A stretch of DNA of 64,000 nucleotides from a bacterium (lineage in GTDB: Bacteria > Planctomycetota > SZUA-567), in the NCBI GenBank assembly GCA_003245715.1, contig QKCJ01000006.1, forward strand, positions 1 through 64,000, written 5' to 3'. Positions 51,217 to 60,315 of the stretch are shown in pieces (the first letter of the stretch is position 1; each line of letters opens with the position of its first letter). The translations under genes and the position numbers were made by a program. The notes under the pieces were generated by a model. That model saw only the letters and a list, made by a program, of their open reading frames with translations. It made no database searches and was not told the origin of the DNA.

Positions 51217-52542
51217 ATGGCGAGAACTAAGGGTGACGTTGTCAGGGCTTATCTTCTTGATGCTCTTGAAGGGGGAGTATTCAGGGAGGGGGATAAGATT
51301 CCTGGCGCCAGAGATATAGCCAAAGAGCTTGGCGTCTCGTTTCTCAAGGTCCAGCAGGCGCTTGAAGTTTTGTGCAGTGACGGCATTCTGCATACGGTCG
51401 GGCGCAAGGGGACTTATGTGCAGAAAAACTGGCGGCAGCGTATCCTGCCGGAAAACATTACCCTGTTCAATCCGCACGCGAGCTTTTTATGGCTTGATGG
51501 TTTTATGAAAATCATGCATGAGGAATTTCCCGAAGCAAGGTTCACCAGTCATTTTGCCGGCGGTTCAGTTGAGATGAAAACGACGCTTCATGTGCAGCTT
51601 AACTGGAAAGATTATATTGATCTGTCAGACCTGCTTGATGAGTGCTGCCCTGACCGTGATGAATTTTTTACTGAGGTTATTGACGGCTTTCGCATCAATG
51701 ACAGGCTTGTCGGTATCCCATTCTGCTTCTCGCCGCGCGTTGTGTTTTATAACCCCGAAGTTTTCAGGGAATGCGGCTGTCCTCTGCCGTCTGAAGGTTG
51801 GCATTTTTCGGATTTACTTGAAATTGCCGGCAGGCTCAAGAAGGTGCTTTCGCCGGAGAATATTATCAACTGGGGTGATGCGCCGTTTTTATGGATGACT
51901 TATGTCGCGAGGGCCGGGGGCAGGGTGATGGATGACAGCCTTGCCGACCCTGTACTGATAGACTCCCCCGAGACACAGCTTGGTCTGCGCTGTTGCCAGC
52001 AACTGGGGGATATTGTCGGCCCGGTTGACCATATCCCGGTAAAAGACAATTTCGCGGCTGGTAAGGCGGCGATGTATGTCGGTGAGCGCCAGTCGGTGAA
52101 CTTTTTTATCGGTAAGGGGTTTGATTCCTGGGAGACGATAAAGCTGCCGGTTATAAATGAAAACTGCGAGAATAATCTTCAGGGAACGGACCTTTTGTGC
52201 ATTCATAAATCATGTTGCCGTCCGGATGTGGCGCGCGAATACATAAAATTCATGCTGTCGGCGAAAGCCCAGGACTATATTGCTGCGGCAAAATATGGCA
52301 TCCCCTTGCGTAAAAGTTCGGCCTTCAAGAGTCTGGACCTGACCCAGCCGCGTGACTCGCTCTTTGCCGTTGAGATACCGAATATGGTAGTTAATTATAA
52401 TGTCCGCTCGCCGGGACTGGCTGACATCATCTTTGCCGGGGTAAGCCGGATACTTGCGGAAAACCTGCCGATTGAAAAATCAACCAGAGCGCTTGCGGAA
52501 TTTGTCCGGCAATATCTGGATATGAAAAAGTATTCCGTGTAA
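51217..52542 (+). CDS. GntR-type regulator fused to an extracellular solute-binding-protein-like sensor
   Basis: A 441-residue cytosolic protein. Residues about 1-72 are a GntR winged helix (DKIPGARDIAKELGVSFLKVQQALEVL...GRKGTYV). The remainder (about 80-441) resembles an ABC-transporter sugar-binding protein of family 1 (IPFCFSPRVVFYNPEVF, FAAGKAAMYVGERQS, CCRPDVAREYIKFMLSAKAQDYI) but has no signal peptide, so it likely binds an intracellular sugar to control DNA binding. This architecture is, to my knowledge, common in Lentisphaerota-like genomes. It probably regulates the esterase upstream or a distant glycan-use locus. The start has only weak GGAA upstream. Confidence 0.87.
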   Translation: MARTKGDVVRAYLLDALEGGVFREGDKIPGARDIAKELGVSFLKVQQALEVLCSDGILHTVGRKGTYVQKNWRQRILPENITLFNPHASFLWLDGFMKIMHEEFPEARFTSHFAGGSVEMKTTLHVQLNWKDYIDLSDLLDECCPDRDEFFTEVIDGFRINDRLVGIPFCFSPRVVFYNPEVFRECGCPLPSEGWHFSDLLEIAGRLKKVLSPENIINWGDAPFLWMTYVARAGGRVMDDSLADPVLIDSPETQLGLRCCQQLGDIVGPVDHIPVKDNFAAGKAAMYVGERQSVNFFIGKGFDSWETIKLPVINENCENNLQGTDLLCIHKSCCRPDVAREYIKFMLSAKAQDYIAAAKYGIPLRKSSAFKSLDLTQPRDSLFAVEIPNMVVNYNVRSPGLADIIFAGVSRILAENLPIEKSTRALAEFVRQYLDMKKYSV

Positions 52543-52568
52543 GGGCTCACGCCTTCGTCGCGGTGTTG

Positions 52569-52910
52569 TCAGGCTTTTTTCACAAACTCGGATTTGAGCA
52601 TCATCGCCCCGATGCCGTCAATCTTGCAGCTGATGTCATGGTTACCCTCGACAAGTCGGATATTCTTGACCTTTGTCCCCGCTTTAATCTTTGAGGCGCT
52701 GCCCTTGACCTTGAGGTCTTTAATCAGTGTCACTGAATCACCATCACTCAGCGGCGTTCCGTTTGCGTCTTTAAAGGTACTTCCGGAATCAGTATCTGCG
52801 CCATCACCTTCAATCGCCCACTCATGTGAGCACTCAGGGCAAACATACATGCTCTGGTCTTCGTAGGTATACTGGCCGGTACATTTTGGACATTCAGGTA
52901 AATTACTCAC
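52569..52910 (-). CDS. phnA: PhnA/YjdM zinc-ribbon protein
   Basis: A 113-residue small protein with an N-terminal zinc ribbon (CPKC near residue 8 and CPEC near residue 28) and the C-terminal PhnA SH3-like domain ([22 protein letters not shown], about 55-113). The family was named from the E. coli phosphonate region but is not needed for phosphonate use; its role is unknown. It lies 72 bases downstream of aroA on the same strand. Confidence 0.93.
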   Translation of the reverse strand: MSNLPECPKCTGQYTYEDQSMYVCPECSHEWAIEGDGADTDSGSTFKDANGTPLSDGDSVTLIKDLKVKGSASKIKAGTKVKNIRLVEGNHDISCKIDGIGAMMLKSEFVKKA

Positions 52911-52982
52911 TGCTAACTCCTAACGTTGTTTTCTTGCAGACAGGTGCTTTTATGGACACCTCTGGAAATTATATAAACAGCT

Positions 52983-54248
52983 TCAGCCCAGAAGCTTTTT
53001 CAGGTCTTCATGGAAGGCCGGATATGAAACGGCTACGCATTCTTCCTCTTCGATCTCACACTCAGCCCCCGCGATCAGCAACGCAAGACGCAGGGTCATC
53101 GCCATGCGGTGGTCGCCGTATGAGTCAAGCTCCTCAGGTGCGCAAAGCTCCTCGACATCACTGATAACCAGTTTGCAGTCATCATCATGGTCGTCAATAT
53201 AAATGCAGGCACCCATCTTGCCCAGTTCGTTGCGCACCGCCACCAGACGGTCTGTTTCCTTGATGCGCAGCTCGCCGACATTATGGAAGACACTCTCTCC
53301 CTCAGCCAGCGCCGCAACCAGTGTCAGGATAGGAATCTCATCAACCAGTGAAGGAACTTCTTCGGCTGTGATTGTGCAGGCCTTGAGCCTGCCATTATAA
53401 CGGACAGTGATATCCCCCCACGGCTCAGGCACGTCGCCGCGTTTGTTGATGGTCACATCGGCGCCCATACGTTTTAGCACATCAATAAACAATGCACGTG
53501 TCGGGTTGAGAAGAATTCCCCGTGCGGTTACTTCGCTGTCCTTAATCATAGTCGCCGCGCAGAGAAAGAACGCCGCCGATGACGGGTCGCCGGGAACGTA
53601 GAAATCCTTTGGCAGGGATAATGCTGAGGGTTCAACCGTAATGCGGCCGGGTTCGCTTTTTATTGCCGCGCCGAAAGACTTAAGCATCAGTTCCGTGTGG
53701 TCGCGGCTCTTCACCGGTTCGATTACCGTTGTCGGTGATGAGGCGTTAAGTCCGGCCAGAAGTACCGCGCTTTTAAGCTGCGCGCTGGCAACGGGCAGTT
53801 CGTATTCCGTGCCGCTAAGTTTGCCGCCGGTGATTTTGATTGGTGCATTGCCGTCGGTGGTTGTAATCTGCGCGCCCATTTTTTCAAGCGGTGTGGCGAT
53901 ACGCTGCATCGGGCGCTTTCTGAGATACTTGTCACCGTCGAGGGTAAAGCTGCCCTCAAGTGAACTTAAGATCCCCATCAGCAGACGGATGGTTGTTCCG
54001 GAATTGCCGCAGTCGATTTCGGCCTGTTTGGTGACTATGCCGCCGGCGCCGGTAATGCTGATAGTGCCGTCGGGGTTTTTGCTGACCGCGCAGCCTAAGC
54101 GCTCAACAGCTTTCAGGCTTGAGTGGCAATCCTCGCCTGGGGAGTAATTGGTTACAACTGTGCTGCCCTGAGCCAGTAGTGAGAACAATGCAATCCTGTG
54201 GCTGACTGATTTGTCGCCGGCCGGGGTGAAACAACCTTTTAATGACAT
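52983..54248 (-). CDS. aroA: 3-phosphoshikimate 1-carboxyvinyltransferase (EPSP synthase)
   Basis: A 421-residue shikimate-pathway enzyme joining phosphoenolpyruvate to shikimate 3-phosphate. Two inside-out alpha/beta domains carry GDKSVSHR (residues 12-19), GNSGTTIRLLMGIL (about 82-95), the late LRIKETDRL and GDHRMAM motifs. Length is typical. The GNSGTTIRLL form is that of Bacillus-type enzymes rather than the E. coli GNAGTAMRPL. It lies 50 bases after pfkA with no terminator, so they are probably cotranscribed. Confidence 0.96.
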   Translation of the reverse strand: MSLKGCFTPAGDKSVSHRIALFSLLAQGSTVVTNYSPGEDCHSSLKAVERLGCAVSKNPDGTISITGAGGIVTKQAEIDCGNSGTTIRLLMGILSSLEGSFTLDGDKYLRKRPMQRIATPLEKMGAQITTTDGNAPIKITGGKLSGTEYELPVASAQLKSAVLLAGLNASSPTTVIEPVKSRDHTELMLKSFGAAIKSEPGRITVEPSALSLPKDFYVPGDPSSAAFFLCAATMIKDSEVTARGILLNPTRALFIDVLKRMGADVTINKRGDVPEPWGDITVRYNGRLKACTITAEEVPSLVDEIPILTLVAALAEGESVFHNVGELRIKETDRLVAVRNELGKMGACIYIDDHDDDCKLVISDVEELCAPEELDSYGDHRMAMTLRLALLIAGAECEIEEEECVAVSYPAFHEDLKKLLG

Positions 54249-54298
54249 TTATACTAACCTTGAACTGTTTATAGAAATCTTAAATTTAAAGCTACTTA

Positions 54299-55483
54299 CT
54301 AGAATTTGGCCCCCAGACAGGTTTCAACCATTCGTGCCGAGTCAAGCCATGGGTGGTCAAGCGGAACCAGTTTGCTCTTGCCGGCAACCTCTTCAAGAGC
54401 AATCGCCTCACAACCATCGCCGCGGATAGCGACCATCTTGTTATATTCGCCGGCAGCCAGCAGTTCAGCCGCCTTTGTTCCGAGGATCGTACAGAGCAAA
54501 CGGTCACGCGGTGAAGGTGAGCCGCCGCGTTGGACGTGGCCGAGGCTGGTGACGCGTGCCTCAAAGCCGGTGATCTTCTGGATGTTTCTGGCGACACGGC
54601 TGGCAATTGGTTCCTGCACAATACAATAGTCATCCTTGCGGATCTCATCAAGGATTTTCTTATTGCTTTTTTCCTTATTCTGTTTCTTGCTACCTTTTTC
54701 TGATTTGGCAGCTTTCTTCTCCTGTTTTTTAAGTTTCTCAATGGTCGTTGCTTCATTGGCGGAGTGCGCTCCTTCAGCAACGGCGATAATTGAAAAACGC
54801 TTGCCACCGCGGCGGCGGTCACGCAGATGCTCGGTTACGACTTCAAGGTCGTAAGGTATCTCCGGGATCAGAATTACATCCGCTCCGCCGGCGATACCTG
54901 CCCCAAGCGGCAACCAGCCGGCATTATGCCCCATAATCTCACAGACAATCAGTCGGTGGTGGCTTGTGGCTGTGGTGTGGAGGCGGTCGATCGCTTCGGT
55001 TGCGATATTGAGCGCAGTATCAAAGCCGAAGGTTTCATCAGTGCCGTAAACATCGTTGTCAATTGTTTTGGGCAGGGTCAGGACATTTAGTCCGTTCTGC
55101 ATCAGGTGCAGGGCATTTTTCTGGGTTCCGCCACCGCCCAGACAGACCAGACAGTCAATGCCCATCTTTTTGGCGTTTTCAATAGCCACTTCAGTCATGT
55201 CAACCTTGCGGCCACCCATGGGCATCTTGTGCGGTTTATCGCGGCTGGTGCCGAGGATGGTTCCGCCAAGGGTTAGGATGCCGCTGACTGAGCGGTTGTC
55301 AAGCTTGAAGAAACGGTTTTCAACCAGTCCGCGAAAGCCGTCATATACGCCGATGACATCCATGCCGTAAATTGTCATTGCCGCCTTGGCGACACTGCGG
55401 ATAGCTGCGTTAAGGCCGGGGCAGTCCCCGCCGGAGGTCAGCAGGCCGATGCACTTTGTTTTGGATTTTTTGTATGGAGCCAT
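54299..55483 (-). CDS. pfkA: 6-phosphofructokinase family protein with altered nucleotide loop
   Basis: A 394-residue PfkA-family kinase. Catalytic KTIDND (about 139-144) and fructose-6-phosphate sites MGHNAGW, EIPYD and HVQRGG are intact; the N-terminus has [13 protein letters not shown]. The phosphoryl-donor loop, GGDGS in E. coli, is GGGGT (116-120): the Mg-binding Asp is replaced by Gly. The next position is Gly, as in ATP-type rather than PPi-type enzymes (Asp). A Lys/Glu-rich insertion (about 249-277) interrupts the chain after [10 protein letters not shown]. It controls glycolytic flux; donor specificity should be treated as open. Confidence 0.9.
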   Translation of the reverse strand: MAPYKKSKTKCIGLLTSGGDCPGLNAAIRSVAKAAMTIYGMDVIGVYDGFRGLVENRFFKLDNRSVSGILTLGGTILGTSRDKPHKMPMGGRKVDMTEVAIENAKKMGIDCLVCLGGGGTQKNALHLMQNGLNVLTLPKTIDNDVYGTDETFGFDTALNIATEAIDRLHTTATSHHRLIVCEIMGHNAGWLPLGAGIAGGADVILIPEIPYDLEVVTEHLRDRRRGGKRFSIIAVAEGAHSANEATTIEKLKKQEKKAAKSEKGSKKQNKEKSNKKILDEIRKDDYCIVQEPIASRVARNIQKITGFEARVTSLGHVQRGGSPSPRDRLLCTILGTKAAELLAAGEYNKMVAIRGDGCEAIALEEVAGKSKLVPLDHPWLDSARMVETCLGAKF

Positions 55484-55683
55484 TTTGGGTACTCCTCCAT
55501 GGTTTATGTCATTGAAATTAAATAGTAAACGACTGCAGCAGCAAATAAACTGAGTAGCACATATTACAGGATATCATTGTAACGTCTTGGCGCTTTTTCG
55601 TAAATACTCTTTTTGTAATAAATATGGTAAATGCCCGACTTGGTGGAATAGATAATATACAGATAATGAGTATAATTAACCTG

Positions 55684-55712
55684 TTGACACGCATGTGCTG
55701 TTTTTGTATCCT
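55684..55712 (+). promoter_or_regulatory. sigma-70 promoter for efp
   Basis: TTGACA (55684-55689), a 17-base spacer and TATCCT (55707-55712), about 65 bases before the ATG. The rest of the 294-base gap from 55484 is AT-rich and shows no other clear signal. Confidence 0.65.
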
Positions 55713-55777
55713 ATCTCACTGAATTATAATGGTTTGCGGTATTTTTTTGTTTATTTCAGGATTTTCGGAGTTTTTTA

Positions 55778-56350
55778 ATGGCAAGTATTCCAATCAACCA
55801 GGTCAGCAGGGGCAGGGCAATTCTCTTCAACGATGAGATTTATATTATTATTTCAATGGATCACGTTAAGCCTGGTAAGGGACCTGCCTACCAGCAGACA
55901 AAGATGCGCAATCTTGAAAGCGGCAAGATTATCGAAAACCGCTTCCGTTCAGAAGACAAGGTTGAGGTGATTGATGTTGACCGTCAGGGCTGCACCTTCT
56001 CATATCGCTCAGGCGACAACTTTATCTTCATGAATGACAAGACCTATGAAGAAATCGAAGTTCACGAGACAATTCTTGGCGATAACAGCCTGTATCTTCT
56101 TGAAGGTAACGCTTCAACCGTTATGGTTGCCAGTGGCCGTGTTCTCGGGGTTGAACTTCCTCCGGCAGTTGAACTTACAGTTACCGAGTGTGATCCGGGT
56201 GTAAAGAACGCAACGGCAACTAACGTCTTCAAGAATGGTGTGGTTGAGACTGGTCTTAATGTCCAGATTCCTCCCTTCATCAACGTTGGCGATACTGTCA
56301 AGATCAGCACAGAAGACGGCAAGTACCTCGAACGTACTTCAATTGCCTAA
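55778..56350 (+). CDS. efp: translation elongation factor P
   Basis: A 190-residue three-domain EF-P that relieves ribosome stalling at polyproline. The KOW-like N-domain carries the loop KPGKGPA, whose lysine is the position modified in E. coli (K34); domains II and III (VELPPAVELTVTECDPGVK; GLNVQIPPFINVGDTVKIST) are complete. No epmA or epmB modification genes are in the window. Monocistronic with its own promoter at 55684 and a hairpin after the stop. Confidence 0.96.
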   Translation: MASIPINQVSRGRAILFNDEIYIIISMDHVKPGKGPAYQQTKMRNLESGKIIENRFRSEDKVEVIDVDRQGCTFSYRSGDNFIFMNDKTYEEIEVHETILGDNSLYLLEGNASTVMVASGRVLGVELPPAVELTVTECDPGVKNATATNVFKNGVVETGLNVQIPPFINVGDTVKISTEDGKYLERTSIA

Positions 56351-56390
56351 GCCAGATCTGCTGTAACTCTGAGGTGAGCAATTAATTAAT

Positions 56391-56419
56391 AAAGCAACCG
56401 GTTTTACGCCGGTTGCTTT
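56391..56419. terminator. bidirectional terminator hairpin between efp and the LysM gene
   Basis: An 11-bp perfect stem AAAGCAACCGG/CCGGTTGCTTT (56391-56401 with 56409-56419) with a seven-base loop. A/T-rich on both sides rather than a clean T-run; it lies between convergent genes. Confidence 0.78.
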
Positions 56420-56455
56420 ATTGTGTAAAAGCTTATGAATACAGGTTTTTCTCAG

Positions 56456-57169
56456 CTAGTTTGTATTTGGCTCGCAGGTGGGATTTAGTGCGGCCCAGCG
56501 GCGGAAGCTGGCATTGGGCGAATCGGGAGCCGGGATAACCAGTTTCATTCCGGGACGGAGATTCCCCGGATCAGTCAGTTGCGGGTTGGCGCTGAGGATA
56601 TTGCGCCACAAATTGCCATTGCCATAAATTTTAGCTGAAATGCGATAGAGTGTCTCGTCCTTACGCACGCGGTAATAATGATTTTTAGGAACGGATTCGG
56701 TGCTTCTCTGCTCATCTGCAGGGTTGTGAAGAATTCCGCGCGGAAGTTCAGAAACTACCGCGGATCTGCGGTTTTCTGGTGTATAATTAATATTGTCAGG
56801 GCAGTTCTGGCCGCTGGTTATTCTGGCGACTTCGGAGTTGTTATTCTGCTGACCCTGCCGGGTAGTAGTGTCGTTGATTTTTACCCCGTTGTATTGATAG
56901 GCGGTGTTTTCGTTTAGCCCGTTATAAAGTGCGACCCGCTGCTGTTCTTCAGTTCCCTGGGTGAGTTCGGTGTCAGTTGCACCGATTTTAAGCAAAGCTT
57001 TTTTGCGTTCCTGCTGCAGAGCCACCCGCTCCTTGGCTTTTTCGACAATAAAACCGGATTCATGGTATTTACCGGCCTGACTGACCAGCAAAAACATAAG
57101 CAGCAAGCCAATTATCATGGTTACATAAGTTCCGAGCTGAGGTTGTTTGTCCTGTTGGTTGTTCGACAT
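56456..57169 (-). CDS. membrane-anchored LysM protein
   Basis: A 237-residue protein: short cytosolic N-terminus, one membrane helix (about 15-33, YVTMIIGLLLMFLLVSQAG), a charged helix (41-65), a Gln/Asn-rich linker and a C-terminal LysM domain (YYRVRKDETLYRISAKIYGNGNLWRNIL region to MKLVIP, about 165-215) that should bind peptidoglycan. The periplasmic side presumably carries the LysM. It may tether a complex to the cell wall. Divergent from the acidic tail-anchored protein 261 bases away. Confidence 0.88.
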   Translation of the reverse strand: MSNNQQDKQPQLGTYVTMIIGLLLMFLLVSQAGKYHESGFIVEKAKERVALQQERKKALLKIGATDTELTQGTEEQQRVALYNGLNENTAYQYNGVKINDTTTRQGQQNNNSEVARITSGQNCPDNINYTPENRRSAVVSELPRGILHNPADEQRSTESVPKNHYYRVRKDETLYRISAKIYGNGNLWRNILSANPQLTDPGNLRPGMKLVIPAPDSPNASFRRWAALNPTCEPNTN

Positions 57170-57430
57170 GCGCTTTCCCTGTTTTAATATGATTTACAAT
57201 AAACTTTTATTGGTTTTTATCGTCTGTAGCAGGCTGAAATCTTTAACTTGCCTTTAAATCTCCGGTAAAAGTGGATTTTTACTGCTGAAAGCTCCGGATT
57301 GTGCCGATAAAAATAGCGACATATATATGTATAGAAGCAAAATAGTGTTTTTCTATCCGGTTAAAGTTGGTTGTTGTGCCGGTCTTTACTGCTATTAATT
57401 ATTGATGGATAAGGAGTTATCTATAGCCTG

Positions 57431-59950
57431 ATGTCTGCGCAGCGTGATGGTTTGAATTTCAGCGAGCTTGATCTTGCTTCTGGCGATCTCCAGAAGGAGG
57501 CTGCTGCATCACCGGTTGGGCGGAAGGTTGTGGAGTATAAGCCGGTTTCGACGATTGCCCGACTTGATTCATTTGAGATTGATTTTGAGCCTGATGAAGA
57601 GGGCGGTGATTTCTTTTTCGCTGATGATGATGACGAGGGGGATACTGACGAGCAAGATTTGGCGCAGGAGGTTGCTGAGTCTGAGGAAGATGGTCAGGAG
57701 CCGGCGGAGGTGGAGGCTCAGTTAGTAGCAGAAGATACTCTGGCCGGAGAGGAGGGGCTGTCTGTTTCTGGCGGGGTTGGGGAAGATGCGGATAATGTTG
57801 ATGATATCGGCCGCGCTTCTTTTGCTGACGAGCAAGTGTCGCATGATGGTTTGAGTGAGAATGAAACTCCCGTTTCCGGCTTTGGATTCAGGGATGATGA
57901 GGATCTGGCTGATACTGAACTGATCTCGCCTGAGGATATCGACGACCTTGATTTCAGCAATCCTGTGAATGTCGCTGATATTTCTGATGAGGCTGATTAT
58001 GAATTTGCCGGTATGGATTTTGCCGGTGCGGGGGCGGATGATTTGCCGCCGGATGTTTCCTCTGGCGAGAGTGATGATGATTTTGCGATTGGTGCGGGTG
58101 GAGATTTCGGCGGTCTGCTTGATGATTTAACCAAAGGTTCTGGCGAGCAGAAGCGCGGCGGAGAGTTTGCCGGCATAGAGGATGATGATACTGGCAGTGA
58201 GGCGGTTGATAGTGATGATGAGGATCAGGAAGATATCCTTGCCGAGATCAGACCTGACTGGGATAAATTCAGGGATGAGATAAATATAGATTTGCCCGGG
58301 ATTTCGTTGTCCCGCGATGGTGATTTGCTTGAAGGGGTTGGCGCGGATGGTTCTGTTGCGGGGGCTTCGGATGAAATTCCTGAATATCTGGCCGCCCGGC
58401 AGAAAGTCGGAGCCGGTTCTGCAGCTGCCGGTGCGAAGTCCGGATCTAAGCTTAAAGCTGAATCTGAAACAGGTGGTGAGGATGAGTTTGAAGAATTTTC
58501 CGACTTCGCTGATAGTCTCGACGAGTCTGATAATGAGGACGATTTTGGCGACTTTGGCGGTTCGGACATGGCGGATGAGCTTGATGATAATGCCCCGGAC
58601 ATGTCGGACATGTTCGCTGATACGGGTATTGATTCTGCAGGAGATCTTGGTGATTTATTTGATTCAGCTGAGGACATGGGTGGTAGTCTTGATGCGGATC
58701 TTGCGGGTTTTTCCGGCTCTGCTGAAGAGGATGATGATGATTCTGGCAGCCTGAATGATGAGCTTATGTCTGATCTGGGCATTTCCCTTGAAGATGATGA
58801 GGGTGAGGATGACTCCGGTTTTTCTGCCGATGATTTTGCCGGAGACCTTGATGACGGCACCGGGGAAGCGGATGACTGGATGCAGAGTGGCGCTCAGGGT
58901 GCGGGGGATACTTCCTGGCTTGATGCGGATGATATGTCTGAAGAGGACATGGGCAATGAATTCTCCGGAATGCTCTCAAACACCGGCTTTAACTTTGAGG
59001 AAGAAAGTCAGGGCGCGCTTGAGGGTTTTGCTGATAGTGGGGAGTATGTAGATAATAAGTCTGAATTGCCGCCCGAGGGAGAGGCGTTTGTCCGCGGTGT
59101 CAAAGCGGTTACTGAGTTCTTCCCGCCGGTTAGTGACCTTACTGATGCGACCAGACAATGGCTGGCTCTTCTGCGTGCAATGCCTGGAAGGATAAAGCAG
59201 CAGGGGCTTACCCGCTCTACAAAAGATTTTCTTGATCGTGTCCATTCGATGATGGGTCTGCAGCATCCGCTCTTTAATTTCATGGCCCGCAAAAAGATTG
59301 ACCGGCAGGTGCAGTCTGAGGAAGGTGGTGAGTCAACAGGAGGGTTTGATTCCGATGATAGCTGGGGTTTGCCTGCTGGTGATTTACCGATGCCTGAAAA
59401 GAATAATTCTTCTGGCGGTGACGTTGAGGATGACGGCTGGGGGTTGGGGCCGATCACCAAGGAGAAGGATGACAATTTCGCTGACTGGAACGATAGTACA
59501 ACCAAGCCGGAGAGTGCTGAGTCTGCTGCTGATGAGTCGGATGAAAATTATACAGATGAACTGGATGCTGCCAGTGATGAGCCGCCGGAGGATATGCTGC
59601 CGGATGAGGAATTCAGTTTCTCCACTGCCGATATGCTTATGGATGATGAAGATTTGGGGCTTAATGATCTTGGCTCTGAATTCGGCGCTGAGGCAGGGGA
59701 GTTTGAGGGCGGCCTTGATGGTTCTGGCGCGGGCGCTAAAGATGATGCGGATTACAGCGGTTTTGTCGGGAAGTTGCGCAAGCTCCGTAATATAAGCTAT
59801 AAATGGTGCCGGATGAGCTATAAGCTTGCTGACAAGTATCTGGATTTTGAGAGAAACTGGTGGAAAATGCTGGACTTTATGGCCTTGCTGATCTTCACTT
59901 TTGCCCTTGCCGCTTTTGTTTCATATTTTCTTTGGCACCGTCCTGCCTGA
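57431..59950 (+). CDS. very acidic, tail-anchored protein of unknown function
   Basis: An 839-residue protein dominated by Asp, Glu, Gly and Ser with many short DDxxDFG/DLGDLF-like linear repeats (about 40-545 and 630-780), expected to be disordered. Two segments break the pattern: a compact helical stretch (about 549-625, VRGVKAVTEFFPPVSDLTDATRQWLALLRAMPGRIK region) and a basic C-terminal part (KLRKLRNISYKWCRMSYKLADKYLDFERNWWKML) leading to one membrane helix (about 812-835). The bulk should be cytosolic, anchored by its tail. AAGGAG is 14 bases before the ATG, a long spacing. Not recognised; possibly a scaffold or cation-binding protein. Confidence 0.8.
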   Translation: MSAQRDGLNFSELDLASGDLQKEAAASPVGRKVVEYKPVSTIARLDSFEIDFEPDEEGGDFFFADDDDEGDTDEQDLAQEVAESEEDGQEPAEVEAQLVAEDTLAGEEGLSVSGGVGEDADNVDDIGRASFADEQVSHDGLSENETPVSGFGFRDDEDLADTELISPEDIDDLDFSNPVNVADISDEADYEFAGMDFAGAGADDLPPDVSSGESDDDFAIGAGGDFGGLLDDLTKGSGEQKRGGEFAGIEDDDTGSEAVDSDDEDQEDILAEIRPDWDKFRDEINIDLPGISLSRDGDLLEGVGADGSVAGASDEIPEYLAARQKVGAGSAAAGAKSGSKLKAESETGGEDEFEEFSDFADSLDESDNEDDFGDFGGSDMADELDDNAPDMSDMFADTGIDSAGDLGDLFDSAEDMGGSLDADLAGFSGSAEEDDDDSGSLNDELMSDLGISLEDDEGEDDSGFSADDFAGDLDDGTGEADDWMQSGAQGAGDTSWLDADDMSEEDMGNEFSGMLSNTGFNFEEESQGALEGFADSGEYVDNKSELPPEGEAFVRGVKAVTEFFPPVSDLTDATRQWLALLRAMPGRIKQQGLTRSTKDFLDRVHSMMGLQHPLFNFMARKKIDRQVQSEEGGESTGGFDSDDSWGLPAGDLPMPEKNNSSGGDVEDDGWGLGPITKEKDDNFADWNDSTTKPESAESAADESDENYTDELDAASDEPPEDMLPDEEFSFSTADMLMDDEDLGLNDLGSEFGAEAGEFEGGLDGSGAGAKDDADYSGFVGKLRKLRNISYKWCRMSYKLADKYLDFERNWWKMLDFMALLIFTFALAAFVSYFLWHRPA

Positions 59951-60195
59951 TATCTTTTACTACATAACCGGATCAAACCGTCACCACAAATGCCTTGCCG
60001 TACTTTTCGGGAGGTATTTGTTACAATCTGGAATATACGTCACCTGCCTGCCTACGGTAATGTAGCAAACTCCTGCCTGATTGTGGCCTGCATTTGTTTC
60101 AACTGCATTTTTGTAATAAAAACAGTAAAATATAATTCTTTGTCAGGGAATTATTAAGACGAAATCCTGCCTGATTGATTATTCATATCTGCCTG
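59941..60195. repeat. CTGCCTG repeat array upstream of the ammonium transporter
   Basis: CTGCCTG occurs at 59943, 60044, 60073, 60167 and 60189, and a sixth copy at 61788 in the terminator after the transporter. Three copies share the longer TCCTGCCTGAT (59941-59951, 60071-60081, 60165-60175). The first overlaps the stop codon of the acidic protein gene. The remaining sequence to 60315 is AT-rich. Direct orientation and clustering suggest regulator sites or a degenerate repeat family; not an NtrC-type palindrome. Confidence 0.55.
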
Positions 60196-60315
60196 CTACC
60201 ATAAAAAACGGTTATTTTGCTGGAACGGTAATTGATTAAATGCCCAATCCGTAAAAAGAAGACAACATTATTGTTTAGTTTCAGGGTAAATTCTGTTTAT
60301 TATGAAGGAGAATTT

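Noticed and set aside
58225-58860. A Ser/Pro-rich 211-residue minus-strand frame inside the acidic protein gene
   Set aside because: It is the mechanical complement of Asp/Glu-Gly codons in the acidic repeats, so its open length is expected by composition.
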